This document shows positions 12,101-23,150 of a stretch of DNA of 64,000 bases, one piece after another. Each line of letters begins with the position of its first letter. Positions within the stretch are counted from its first letter, which is position 1. This stretch comes from Apostichopus japonicus (lineage: Eukaryota; Echinodermata; Holothuroidea; Aspidochirotida; Stichopodidae). A program made the translations under genes and the position numbers. Below the pieces are notes generated by a model, which had not been told where the DNA came from, did not search any database, and saw only the letters and a list, made by a program, of their open reading frames with translations. The DNA lies in contig NC_092568.1 in the NCBI RefSeq assembly GCF_037975245.1, forward strand, positions 16,945,001 to 17,009,000. Direction: 5' to 3'.

Positions 12101-15100
12101 TTTGATGTGGAGGCATTCCTTCTGGTCATTGGATGGATAGTCTTCCAGGTTTTGATTTACTTCATTCCGGTCGGAAGGGTGAGTACCACTCACGGATAAG
12201 TTTAAAGTTGCACGAAGAGATCTTGAAGCGTCTACGCTTTAGTCAGTCTATACGTGTGTGCGACAAGCATTATTGGGAAATTCTGCTTGAGTACGAGATT
12301 TTTAATAACTAGGTTTGAGGCAGGTCCTTCCAAATTTCCATAACTGTCAAACAAACCTTAAGCGCTTCGAAAAGGGGATTACAACAAACTTTCGTGAACA
12401 GTCACAAGCCCCCTTTGCACCTATATAATAATAGTAATAATAAACACATATGTAGCGCTGGTATCGGACAGGACTCGCTCGTGGCGCTCTGCAAAGTAAT
12501 GACCATCATCGGTGTACCATATCTGTGTTGCCCACATGGCACCTATTTGCAAAGGGAACTTATATTTATTCAATTTATTGTTGCTATTTGCCTCTTGGGT
12601 TGAGAATATTTATTTATCCTATCTTTTGTATCGCTTCTCTCTATACAGATCGTTCAAGGTTTGCCGTTGAGAAGTGGCAAGCGCTTGAAATATTACGTAA
12701 ATGGTGAGTCGTTTTGACCGTATCTCATTCAACGGCAGTAACCTTGTGTAAGAGCCCTGTTGTCCGTGTGCACTTGAAGTTCGGAGCAGTTGAATTTGTC
12801 AATGATCTATTTAACCTGTAGCACTGTGTCGTGAGATCACTTTAATAGTGACAATCATCAGCCAGAATATCTGTCAGTGATGTTGTTTTTTTTCTCTTCC
12901 GTTTTCAGCATTTTATGCACTGGTGTTGAGTTTGTTGTTCTTTGGCCTTTTGGTCTATTACGAGATGCCGTTCGACGTAGTGATCAAGAAGTACCTAGCC
13001 GTCATCACCACTTGCATGGTGCTCTCCATCGTTATGTCCATCGCGCTCTACGTCAAGGCCAAGCGGGCTCCATCTTCAGAACTGGCACCATCAGGAAACT
13101 CTGGTAAGCAATCTCATAACTGTACTCTGGTTGATCCAAATTAACTCTGTTGAATTGCCAATCGTATTTCTGATACTTACCAGGTTTGTTTTCAGGTTAA
13201 TTCAGGTTTTAATTCAGGTTTAATTTATTAACATAAATTTAAATTAAAAAATATAAATAAATAAAAAAAGGTTTGTCTAGAAAAGGTCATTGATTCCCCG
13301 TTGCTTAAAGTGATTCTGTGCATTTTGAAATACATGAAACTTCATTTTCAAAACGTGGAACAATCTTGGCAGAAGCCTGCAAGGGCTTTAATGGATTACA
13401 TCATCTTGTCAGGATGTCTTCCAATTTCTATTGTACTCTGTCATCTCTTGAGTTTAAAAGGATAAAACATTTGTGATTTACACAGACAAGTGTGATGGTA
13501 ATTATGGTCCTTGTGTTTTAACAAGGAAGTCAGAATTGTGATGGTAATGTATGAAATCCATATTGCTTATGATTTTTACCAAAACAGGTAATTTCTTCTA
13601 CGACTTCTTCATGGGTCATGAGCTCAATCCTCGAATCGGCATGTTGGACTTGAAGTATTTCTGTGAACTTCGTCCTGGAATGATTGGCTGGGTAAGACTT
13701 TGCCTTACTATGTAGTCCGGATACTGATAAGGTGCGGGCTCCTGGGGTGATCTGGCTGGTTTTCATAACTATTAGTGCAGTCTGGGTTAACTTTGAAGCA
13801 TTTGTTAAAGGTTTTGCTAAACATTCCCTATAGGCATGTTTATTATGGCTATGGGAAACCATGAATTTTAGTTCAGTGGCCAAAAGTGTTGAATATTAAT
13901 TCATCCCGATGTAGTCACCCATTTTATTGTGCTTCACTTAAACAAGAGGAAATTTGTCAGGTATGGTCATAAGTTGTTTTAAAAAGGGTAGTGTTTTGAG
14001 TTTCAGTGTGAAAGGTTTTAAACTGTAGAGTGCAATTTCTTCATTGTTTGGAAGAATTGGTACCAGATGAAAGTAATGAGATGGGTGATATGATTTCAAG
14101 AGCATAGGTTACCTTCCCTTAGTAATTTAGCGGTGCAAATAATTGATATGACATCCCTTGGTTTGCATGACAGCGAAAAAATACTGTCTGTATCGAATAT
14201 CTTGTTATATTGTTATTTTCATTTAATATGTGTATGAGGAGGATTGGTGTCAATGCTCATATTGTTAGCATGTGGGGGGGGGGGGAAGGAAGTGAGCAAT
14301 GGTTCTGTTCTTGTGAGTTGTAAACTTTTGACATCTTGAAAACTTATAGGACTTCTTTCAATACTTCATATAAGAGTAGTAGGAAACATACAAGGCATGA
14401 CATGGGTTACCGTTCTACTTGAAGATGGTTATTTGTTTTGTTCATCCTCTTAGCACCATAATAATAATAAGTAATATTTATATAGCGCATAATTAGCATA
14501 GCTGCTCAAAGCGCTTTACAAATGTAAAACCTAAAAACAAATAGTAACAAAAACCAAAATATTAAATATATAGAACCAATAAAGCAAAAAATGTAAAAGC
14601 AACAATATAAAAAACACCCGTACTAAACGATACTAAAGTAATAAAAAAAAATTAAATTTAAAAAAAAAGCCCAAAACGCAATAGTCCAAAACAAATTCAG
14701 AAGTACGTAAATAGTAAAACAGATTAAATCGTAGTCAATGTCTTTGGTGATCTAGTCTGGGTAGTCGATATCTTTGCAAACAATCATTCCTTCCTCTCTT
14801 TCTCTTACAGATCATAATAGACCACATCTTCTTGTTCTCTGTGTGGAAGGATTTCCCCCAGAATCCCCCCTTACCACTCCTGTTATTGACCATCTTCCAC
14901 ACTCTGTACGTGGCCGACGCGCTGTGGTTTGAAGCTGCTATCCTCTCCACCATGGACATCATCACCGAGGGCTTTGGTTTCATGCTGGCCTTTGGCGATC
15001 TAGTCTGGGTACCGTTTGTCTTTACCGTCCAGGCTAGGTACCTCTTCTTGTACCCCCTAGAGATATCAAACATCGTTCTGGGTATCGTGGTGGCTATGAA

Positions 15101-17532
15101 TCGTGAGTACTTGTGTTAACCTTCTTTGCATATTAGATTAGGGTCTGATGGCCACATGAGATAGTTACAGAGGGGATTTGTTTGCATAGTTTCTTGATGG
15201 TATGGGAGAGACAGTTTTAGGTGCAGGCAAGAACCCTTTTGGAAATGGCTCGAGGCAGAGCAAGAATTTGACAAAGTAGGGAGATCTGGGGTTCTCACCC
15301 AGAACCAAACAAATCAAATGGTCATTCTGAGGCATATTTTAGGCTATTAATTTGGTCTTTTATTAGTTATAAATGCAATGTCAAAATCATCCCCTGGCTG
15401 AATTTTGTCTCAACTGAAGGCTAAAGGAGTGTCTCTTGTATCATTTCACTTTACATTTTGCTTTTAGCTTGATCATGCTTGTCCTACTCCCCCAACCCCC
15501 GCCCCCCCCCCCCTTTACAGTTGGCATCATAATTACATGATAATAAATTAATGCACTACTGATTTTTTCTTCTTTCTTTGTGTCATAGTGTTGGGCTACT
15601 ACATATTCAGATCTGCAAACGGCGAAAAGAATCTGCTCAGAAGAAATCCGAACAGTCCCGATATCGCACGTAAGTACAGCAGTGCTAAACGATAATAGAA
15701 AATTACCGTCATGCAATCTTTGCTACTATGTCTAACATAAAAAGTCATGGAAAATTTGAAGCCAAAAAAAGTCATGCTCAATATCAAGGGAAAGAGTTTG
15801 AGCGGACTGCACTGAGTCATTGAAAAGTCATGCAGTTATCCATTATGAGTAGCTGATCTTCAGAGTTCAGACTAATATAAATGTCAGCATGGCTGATATC
15901 TCTAAAGTCAATAAATGTAATGAGTTGTTCGTTAAAAGTCATACTATAGGTAAGAGTCAGTCTTTATAGAACAGGAAACAATGTCAGTCAATCTATGTTT
16001 AGACTTTGTCTGACGACTAGCTGATGTTCAGACTAATACAGAAGTCAGCATGACCGACATCTATAAAGTCAATCAAATGTAATGAGTTGGTCACTGAATG
16101 TCATACTATGTGCAACTGTGTATACTGCATCTTGAATAGACTATATCTGTTAGATATACGTAATTTATGTTAAATGTTTGGAATGCTCCTTGGACACAAA
16201 TTTGATATCTTTTACACAATGCCTCATTGTTGTACATCTCAAAGACCGTCAGTCTGTATTCTATCGGTATTAGGTGGTAAGTAAAATAGCTCTACTCTCT
16301 CACGGATGACTGGCTGACTTACAACACCATTTGATCTTGAAAAAGATTATATTGCTTTGCCATTGTCCTTTTTACTTTTTTTAATCACTTTATAACATTT
16401 CTAAAAAAAATTCACTGGGGGAGAGAACAAAAATTTTATTTTGATGTATACCCTACCATCAGATTTGGAGACCATCAGCACATCATCAGGCAAGAAACTC
16501 CTCGTCTCTGGTTGGTGGGGATTCGTGCGCCGACCAAACTACCTCGGAGACATCATCATGGCATTCTCCTGGGCGTTGCTCTGTGGTAAGCCTAAGCTTT
16601 GAGTGAATTCGTTTAAAGAGTCAGAGAATAATTCATCCGGTATCGCATCCCAAATTGCTATGCAAAATGGGCAAAGTTTGCTATCCAAAGTGCAAAGATG
16701 TATAGCAGGTTTTTTGTACACCTGAACCATAGCAATTGACAAGAGAAAGTACAGTGCCTTCCAAACTGCTGCAGAAAATTTGAACACTAAATTAATCCCT
16801 GTTAGAGGATTTGCTAACGTTGCTTAAGATGTTTGTACTGTTTCAGAGTCCTGGATGGTTTAAATGATCTCCTAGGGGTCCTGTGTATTACTCAGTGAAC
16901 AAACCCTCACGGATAGTATGTCGGTCTTGCAAACTATAACTATTGAGCAAAAATTATGAATATAAAGTTAGCAACAACGGGGTGAATGACATCTTAATGC
17001 ACAGAATGGGGGGGGGTGGGAGGGGAGCAGGGGACTTGTCAAATTTCTATCTTACGGTGGTGTTTTCTTCTAAATTTATGCCTATTCCAGAAATCTACCC
17101 ATTTTCATGAGTTAAAGATTTTTTTTCTGTATCCAAGCGACGTCATTGCAGGTAAAATGAAAGAAGAATTTGTTTGTAATTTTGATGACGATGACATTGT
17201 TTGTATACAAACCTATCAATCAAGTTCACATCTTTTTCATGTACGCCAGCATTGTTGATGATGAAATGGTTGTTTTAATCAAACTGCTCTTGGCCAGTGA
17301 TTTTAAACACACACAGTGCAACTCTTTCACAGACAAAATGAGGTTTTTGTGTTGGAATGCTCTTTCCACAGGTTTTGACAGTTGCATACCGTACTTTTAC
17401 CCGGTCTACCTAACGATACTGCTCATTCACCGGGAACGGAGAGATTCTCACTATTGCCGTCAGAAGTACGGGCGCGACTGGGACATCTACTGCAGCAGGG
17501 TACCTTACCGCATCATCCCATACATCTATTGA
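9037..17532 (+). CDS. LBR: Lamin B receptor / delta(14)-sterol reductase, 11 coding exons, complete
   Basis: Joining 9037-9189, 9818-10054, 10991-11156, 11982-12178, 12649-12703, 12909-13103, 13588-13691, 14811-15102, 15589-15669, 16463-16585 and 17372-17532 gives a 587-aa reading frame with GT/AG at every junction; vertebrate LBR is about 615 aa. Seen: an N-terminal Tudor domain (residues 2-50), a basic Arg-Ser-rich region (about 55-95), then a multi-pass ERG4/ERG24 domain from about residue 180. The first family signature is [12 protein letters not shown] (339-350), the second [18 protein letters not shown] (554-571). [14 protein letters not shown] (510-523) and the C-terminus [10 protein letters not shown] match the family. 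In other animals LBR sits in the inner nuclear membrane, binds lamin and chromatin, and reduces the C14 double bond of sterol intermediates with NADPH. The Tudor plus RS fusion separates LBR from the Tudor-less reductase TM7SF2. Both functions are inferred from homology. Confidence 0.95.
9190..9817 (+). other. LBR intron 1
   Basis: Donor GTGAGT at 9190 and acceptor CATTACAG at 9810-9817. Nothing coding is seen; two short open frames inside show no domain. Confidence 0.75.
9818..10054 (+). CDS. LBR: LBR coding exon 2: Arg-Ser-rich linker
   Basis: Residues 52-130, beginning [19 protein letters not shown]: repeated RS dipeptides and SP sites, then TRKKTPARS. In vertebrate LBR this region is phosphorylated by SR kinases and CDK1 and mediates chromatin binding; the SP and RS sites here suggest the same. 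The donor used is GTAAGT at 10055. An alternative, CAG/GTGAAA at 10022, would give a shorter exon in the same phase. Confidence 0.85.
10055..10320 (+). mobile_element. 3' end of a non-LTR retrotransposon (LINE), frameshifted
   Basis: 10105-10204 encodes [20 protein letters not shown], then [14 protein letters not shown] and a TAA stop. This is typical of the C-terminal tail of reverse-transcriptase ORFs in animal LINEs, where versions of N-R-V-V-N-E-W-N-x-L-P-E-x-V-V recur. The preceding [10 protein letters not shown] is in another frame because of an 8-T run at 10090-10097, so the copy is disrupted. A 3' tail of ACTAA repeats follows at 10299-10314. Only the last part remains, as in 5'-truncated insertions. 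The LINE clade cannot be fixed from so short a piece. Confidence 0.7.
10321..10990 (+). other. Rest of LBR intron 2
   Basis: No gene is recognised. Poly-C/poly-G tracts near 10497-10540 and 10930-10940 suggest remnants of MITEs. Acceptor CTCATAG ends at 10990. Confidence 0.6.
10991..11156 (+). CDS. LBR: LBR coding exon 3: end of linker, approach to first membrane helix
   Basis: Residues 131-185 plus the first base of codon 186. It is Thr/Arg-rich ([20 protein letters not shown]) and ends [10 protein letters not shown], the conserved entry into the sterol-reductase domain (LBR proteins read EFGG at this place). Donor GTGAGT at 11157, phase 1. Confidence 0.88.
11157..11981 (+). other. LBR intron 3
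   Basis: 825 bp without coding sequence. It has a poly-C run at about 11425-11438 and a TTG-rich pyrimidine stretch before acceptor TTCCAG ending at 11981. Confidence 0.7.
11982..12178 (+). CDS. LBR: LBR coding exon 4: first two membrane helices of the reductase
   Basis: Residues 186-251. Hydrophobic [18 protein letters not shown] is followed by a Cys-containing loop and a second hydrophobic run [18 protein letters not shown]. Donor GTGAGT at 12179, phase 0. Confidence 0.92.
12179..12648 (+). other. LBR intron 4
   Basis: 470 bp, no gene seen; acceptor CTATACAG ends at 12648. Confidence 0.7.
12649..12703 (+). CDS. LBR: LBR coding exon 5 (short)
   Basis: Residues 252-269, [18 protein letters not shown], plus one base. 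The P-L-x-x-G-x-R-L-x-Y-x-x-N pattern is conserved across sterol reductases. Donor GTGAGT at 12704, phase 1. Confidence 0.9.
12909..13103 (+). CDS. LBR: LBR coding exon 6: membrane helices
   Basis: Residues 270-334. Two hydrophobic runs ([18 protein letters not shown] and [20 protein letters not shown]) are followed by a basic loop, KAKRAPSSE. Acceptor TTTTCAG ends at 12908; donor GTAAGC at 13104. Confidence 0.92.
13104..13587 (+). other. LBR intron 6
   Basis: 484 bp. A short imperfect tandem of TTCAGGTTTAATT-like units lies near 13192-13225, followed by an A/T-rich run. No gene. Confidence 0.6.
13588..13691 (+). CDS. LBR: LBR coding exon 7: sterol-reductase signature 1
   Basis: Residues 335-369. 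[16 protein letters not shown] contains the first sterol-reductase family signature (G-x2-hydrophobic-Y-D-x-F-x-G-x2-L-N-P-R). It is followed by [16 protein letters not shown], conserved in C14 and C7 reductases. Acceptor AACAG ends at 13587; donor GTAAGA at 13692, phase 0. Confidence 0.95.
13692..14810 (+). other. LBR intron 7
   Basis: 1119 bp. It holds a poly-G run at 14275-14284, the dispersed repeat at 14458-14530, and near its 3' end a 22-bp near-copy of coding sequence from the next exon. The acceptor is preceded by a good pyrimidine tract (CTCTCTTTCTCTTACAG). Confidence 0.75.
14458..14700. repeat. Dispersed repeat with ATATAGCGCA / AAGCGCTTTACA hairpin core
   Basis: An ATA-rich lead (14459-14470) is followed by TATAGCGCATAATTAGCATA and CTCAAAGCGCTTTACA, where AGCGC and GCGCT can pair, then a long A-rich stretch to about 14670. 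Sequences of this form are dispersed in many marine animal genomes; that statement is from general knowledge. A shorter relative lies at 3690-3722. Confidence 0.5.
14811..15102 (+). CDS. LBR: LBR coding exon 8: central reductase domain
   Basis: Residues 370-466 plus one base, the longest LBR exon. It contains [20 protein letters not shown], where the D-x-x-x-E-G-F-G-F/W-M segment is highly conserved, and [14 protein letters not shown]. Donor GTGAGT at 15103, phase 1. Confidence 0.95.
15103..15588 (+). other. LBR intron 8
   Basis: 486 bp. A poly-C tract (about 15498-15513) lies 75 bp before the acceptor TCATAG. No gene. Confidence 0.65.
15589..15669 (+). CDS. LBR: LBR coding exon 9
   Basis: Residues 467-493. 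It holds [22 protein letters not shown]-x-I-F-R-x-A-N-x-x-K is the conserved cofactor-side motif of the family. Donor GTAAGT at 15670, phase 1. Confidence 0.93.
15670..16462 (+). other. LBR intron 9
   Basis: 793 bp, mostly occupied by a duplicated segment (see 15845-16115). Acceptor CCATCAG ends at 16462. Confidence 0.65.
15845..16115. repeat. Diverged direct duplication in LBR intron 9
   Basis: The block with GTTCAGACTAATA, GTCAGCATG, AAAGTCAAT and AATGTAATGAGTTG occurs twice, at about 15850-15950 and 16020-16112. Spacing is near 168 bp and many point differences separate the copies. It is an old tandem duplication. Confidence 0.7.
16463..16585 (+). CDS. LBR: LBR coding exon 10: conserved GWWGFxRxPNYLGD
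   Basis: Residues 494-534. [14 protein letters not shown] (510-523) is one of the best-conserved stretches of sterol C14 and C7 reductases and belongs to the cofactor pocket in known structures. Donor GTAAGC at 16586, phase 1. Confidence 0.95.
16586..17371 (+). other. LBR intron 10
   Basis: 786 bp. A poly-G stretch at 17007-17023 is the only notable feature. Acceptor TTTCCACAG ends at 17371. Confidence 0.65.
17372..17532 (+). CDS. LBR: LBR coding exon 11: signature 2 and stop
   Basis: Residues 535-587 and TGA. It carries [18 protein letters not shown], a full match to the second sterol-reductase signature (H-R-x2-R-D-x3-C-x2-K-Y-G-x-D-W), and the characteristic end [11 protein letters not shown]. 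Confidence 0.97.
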
Positions 17533-20500
17533 GGAGAGATGGAGCTATTTGAAGAGCACATGTGTGTTTGCTATAAGCCATTGAGGTCTTTTAAGTTGAT
17601 GCAAAACATTGTGTCGTTTACTGGTTAATATCATCTCAGGTATTAGCATGTGTGTTTGATATTTTATTCTCTGATACAAAGGTGCCCCTTCTGTTCTCTT
17701 TATCTTCCTCCTTTTCCAAAAAAAAAAGAAGGAATACCTCGATCAAAGATCTGCCTTCCACTCTTTGCTGCAAATCCCAAATAAATACTAGTTACTGAAA
17801 TCTGTTTAGTCTTCCAGGTCTCAAGAGAGTCTTTTAAGAAAGATAGAAGGAAAAACATGAAGCTGGCATGTCATAGTTTTGTGACCTTGTTGTCTAACGT
17901 TCGTCATTAGTCAAGATGATGATTATGCAAATTATGTCTCCTGTGCTCCTTTATCATCTGTCTACCTAAAAAATTTGAAAGGCATCTCGTTCGTCCTGCC
18001 CTCCTCGACGATGAGTCTAGATTTTCGACGGGAGGATGCGAGCGTCGGTTACGACATCTCGTCTACCTTTGAGATCACTCTCCTCGCATCTCAGCAACGA
18101 AAGGAATTTCAAATTATTCTGTCCCCTTAATATTTTGTACAGTAAGTAAGTAAATGGTGCAGCAAATGAATTTGAAAATTGTTAATAATAAGTGTGATTT
18201 GACTGTAATGAGAATCTAACCTCAGAAATACACTTTAATGAGAGCTATCCAATTCTGGAGCGACTGTTGGTGATCCCTGGTGCCCTATCCTATCCATCTT
18301 ATGGTTTCTCGGTGACTGTTCCTTCGAAGCTCTGCTGGTACAAGTGAAACAGACAGAGAAATAAGAATCCCATCAACATGTGGTTTCGGTAACGGAAGTC
18401 TTCTCGTGTATAATATGTGTATTACGATATAACCGTTGTAAATAATATGGTTTTGTTTTCTTTCTTTATTACATTTTGTGGATAATAGGGGGCTATAGTT
18501 TCTTCAATTGTAAAAAAAATTTTCTGTATTCTGCTCTTAATTTTCTTCATAGGTTAGACATTAAACCAGGGCGCATGCCATCCAATCCATCATGCTATAC
18601 CTCGCATAGAATATCTTGTTGCACTACAAACTGAAATGCAGCTAAATTGGCTCTCGGTTTGAAGCAATAAAAAATCATTTGTGAAATTCAATAACACATG
18701 AACCCTCAACTGAAGTATCACTTAGCATTCTGGAGAGCTCACTGACTGGAGAGTCTCACTGACTGACTTTTCACATTTTTTTTTTTTCGTCTTCTAGTTT
18801 TTTTTCTTTGGACTCCGAATAGAAATGGCAATTGCCCTTGGAAAAGATATTTCTGAAATATTTGCAACAATGTAATGTATTTCAAATTTTCATTTCATGA
18901 CTTTAGTCATGCAACTGTTTCCATAGTGACAGAGACTCAATGACCATTATTGGTCTATCTAGCATTTTGTGGTAGAGTGTAGTTTGCTCATTACAACGGT
19001 GTTGGTTGTAAATTTATATGTTTATGCCTACATGCATTATAAAATGCTAGTATTTCTTTTTGCTGACCCAAAAAGGACTTAAACATATTTTTTACAGTTT
19101 TGGTCTATTGTTCATTTGACCTCTTTTACATCAATGCTATGGATTCGAGTGTAAACTAATTTGTGCATCTGTGGTATTTCATAGCAACTTCAGTACGTTG
19201 TGTAACATTCCTTGTACACCATACCGCACAATTATCCCCTTCTGCTGTTAAAGCCTTGACTATGAACTGAAATCAAATTCTGAAGGATAAATTTGTTTGG
19301 AAAGGAGTGATGGTTTCTATGTCTCTCATTTCAACAGTTCTCTGTGAGGATGTGAATCAGATTATATAATACTGTTTTAATGAGATCTACAGCCTTAAGT
19401 TTTAAGATTAACAGAGTGGGGAGTCTGCATTGCAAAAGGGGAGTCTGCATTGCATCTGCATTGCAAAACTACTAAATAAACGATATGCATTGTGTAATCA
19501 TTTCTAGAGACGAATTTGAATTTAGCAAAGGACACCTCGCACTGTGTAATAACAAAGATCTATCCATATTGTGCGCTGTTGGTGGAGAACCTTTTTATGA
19601 TTGGCCCTGCCCAAACTTAGACCTAAGATTGGTGAAAGTTCAGCTCTCATAGGTGGATAGGTAGATGACATAAAGATAAAAAATATGAAACTGTCGGGGT
19701 AAACCCCCGGTATGATAACCCAAGTGTCCTTATACAAACAAGAGTAGCTCTTCAACCATTTGGTTCCTAGTTTTACTCCTTTATTTGGGGGGAGGGGGGT
19801 GGTGGTGCGCGGGAGGCAGAATGCACAAACTGTTGGCTCTGGTGCCGAACAAAAGATACCATAAAGAAGGGTTGGATGCCTCAATACCTGCAATGTCAGA
19901 CAGTTTTTAACCTTTTGTTATTGTAGATAAATCAACTATTTATTCAATTAATCTGTATTAATTTTGAATTCATGTCTGGTTGTTATATGATTTGTTGTTA
20001 GATAATCTGAAAAATAAGCCTTGATCGTTTTGTTCTTTCCTCTGTCCCAACTATATGACTATTCATCATTCTGTGGACTTTATACCATTTAAATGTGTTC
20101 ACTGCTGATCGTTGGGTAAGGTCATTCTTGAAGAACCTCCTATCTACATTGCCATCTTTATCATATATATCCTATGTGATAGAGGTTTGGGAAATCTTTC
20201 TTTGCTGGATTTAATTTATAGAATTTCCTTCCTTGTCTTTTTATTCTTTAACTGAATTATTCTTGTGAATTGCACAATTTTGATATGTCGAGGATGTTCC
20301 TGACTTTTTGATTGTAAATATGAGTGATGATTGAGGAATGTTTCATTGTATATGAATTGTCAATTTAATTATCTCTTTCTGCGTGAAAGGAATATTAAGT
20401 GTGGCATTGTGATAATAAATAACCGCTACTTCATCAATCAAATGTGGTCAAAGCTTTCAATATTTGGATGGTTTATTTTTAAGTCTTGTTTTTTATAATC

Positions 20501-21233
20501 TCGCAGATTGTCATTTTCATAAATAGTATCTGTCAATGCCAATATTTTTTTCTCATTGAACAATTACATTTTAATCGTCATTTTCCTATTGTTCGTTATT
20601 TTCATACTATTCCTGCTCAGTATTTCATCAGATTGTTATTCCTCTTCAAACAATAGGTCCGTATACAGCATTGTATCAGTTGTCTTTTTTTCACATACAT
20701 TCCTGTAATTAGAAATAAATTGTGGAACAAAAGAAAGAAAGAAAGAAATTGCTTGTCTTTCCCCACCCTATAACAAATATAACAGTTTAGTTCTATGTAG
20801 AGGCAGCAGGCTATTACTGTCTTGGTACATAACTATGGTCTTTTATTTGTATTTTTTTGATACTCTCACTCCGTATCGCTGTACCTGAATAAACATGGTC
20901 TCCGTCACGTCATGGTGTCACACTGGGATCGGTCTTAGCCATTCACAAGCGCCCAAATAGAAAATAGTTAAGAAAATATATTTTCGTGCAATGTGGTAAA
21001 CAACATAATCTGGAACCTTTAAATAATTTCCGCTTACTTCGCAGGATATCAATATCTTGATGTTAGATGCCCATTACGTGATAAGTTTCATTTTACAAAG
21101 TCCAGGAGTAGCATCGTCAGAAGATGATACTAAATAGTGTAGTAAGACTATCGGCCCGCAGTTAGGTGACAATGTCCACCACGTACTCCCTCCATTGCCA
21201 AAGATATGAGGTTTCGTAATTATGTTAAAAGTT
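17533..21233. other. LBR 3' UTR and intergenic stretch, no gene recognised
   Basis: No open frame with a domain. Several AATAAA signals suggest that part of this is LBR 3' UTR. A short G-rich run occurs near 19787-19799 and a GAAA microsatellite at about 20732-20748. Confidence 0.5.
17780..17785 (+). terminator. LBR: Candidate LBR polyadenylation signal (proximal)
   Basis: AATAAA 248 bp after the stop is the nearest canonical signal. Further AATAAA copies at 18666-18671, 20414-20419 and 20888-20893 allow longer 3' untranslated regions. Which one is used cannot be told from sequence. Confidence 0.5.
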
Positions 21234-23150
21234 ATACATATTGACTTGCTATAAGTTGATAACATAAGTGATACAGATCGACTTGCTATGATACATATGG
21301 GCTTGCTATAAGTTGATTACATAAGTGATACATATTCACTTGATATAATACATGATACATATTGACTTGCTATAAGTTGATAACATAAGTGATACAGATC
21401 GACTTGCTATGATACATATGGACTTGCTATAAGTTCATTACATAAGTGATACATATTCACTTGCTATGATACATATCGACTTGCTATGATACATATTGAC
21501 TTGCTATAAGTTCATTACATAAGTGATACATACTCACTTGCTATGATACATATGGACTTGCTATGATACATATGGACTTGCTATAAGTTCATTACATAAG
21601 TGATACATATTCACTTGCTATGATACATATCGACTTGCTATGATACATATTGACTTGCTATAAGTTCATTACATAAGTGATACGTATTGACTTGCTATAA
21701 TACCAGATACATATCGACTTGCTATTGGTACATATTGATTATCTATAAGTTCATAACATAAGTGATACATATTGACTTGCTATAATACATGATACATATC
21801 GATTTGCTATGATACATATTGACTTGCTACAAGTTGATTACATAAGTGATATGGATTGACTTGCTATGAGAAGATTGCATAAGTGATACATATTGACTTG
21901 CTATGATACATATTGACTTGCTATAAGTTGTATACATAAGTGATACATATCGACTTGCTATGATACATATCGACTTGCTATAAGTTGATTATTTAAATGA
22001 TAAATATTGACTTGCTATAATACATGATACATATTGACTTGCTATAATACATGAAACATATTGACTTGCTATAAGTTGATTACATAAGTGATGCATATTG
22101 ACTTGTTATGATACATATTGACTTGCTATAAGTTGTATACATAAGTGATACATATTGACTTGCTGTGATACATATCGACTTGCTATAAGTTGATTATTTA
22201 AATGATAAATATTGACTTGCTATAATACATGATACATATTGACTTGCTATAATACATGAAACATATCTACTTGCTATAAGTTGATTACATAAGTGATACA
22301 TATTGACTTGTTATGGTACGTATCGACTTGCTATAAGTTGATTACATAAGTGATACATATTGACTTGTTATGATACATATTGACTTGCTATAAGTTGATT
22401 ACATAAGTGATACATATTGACTTGCTGTGATACATATCGACTTGCTATAAGTTGATTATTTAAATGATAAATATTGACTTGCTATAATACATGATACATA
22501 TTGACTTGCTATAATACATGAAACATATCTACTTGCTATAAGTTGATTACATAAGTGATACATATTGACTTGTTATGGTACGTATCGACTTGCTATGATA
22601 CATATTGACTTTGTGGCTATATATGAGAAGATTACATAAGTGATACATATTGACTTGTTATGATACATATTGACTTGCTATAAGTTGATTATTTAAATGA
22701 TAAATATTGACTTGCTATAATACATGAAACATATCTACTTGCTATAAGTTGATTACATAAGTGATACATATTGACTTGTTATGGTACATATCGACTTGCT
22801 ATGATACATATTGACTTTCTGGCTATGAGAAGATTACATAAGTGATACATATTGACTTGTTATGATACATATTGACTTGCTATAAGTTGATTATTTAAAT
22901 GATAAATATTGACTTGCTATAATACATGAAACATATCTACTTGCTATAAGTTGATTACATAAGTGATACATATTGACTTGTTATGGTACGTACCGACTTG
23001 TTATGATACATATTGACTTTCTGGCTATGAGAAGATTACATAAGTGATACATATTGACTTGTTATGATACATATTGACTTGCTTTAATACATGATACATA
23101 TTGACTTCCAATAATATATGATACATATTGACTTGCTATAAGTCGATTAT
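21234..23150. repeat. Complex minisatellite, about 20-bp core with higher-order units
   Basis: About 1.9 kb built from the core GATACATATTGACTTGCTAT, alternating with AAGTTGATTACATAAGT and AATACAT variants. Larger blocks recur, for example the block with TTGATTATTTAAATGATAAA near 21985, 22189, 22453, 22686 and 22886, and one with GGCTATGAGAAGATTACATA near 22821 and 23021. This indicates higher-order amplification. Confidence 0.95.
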
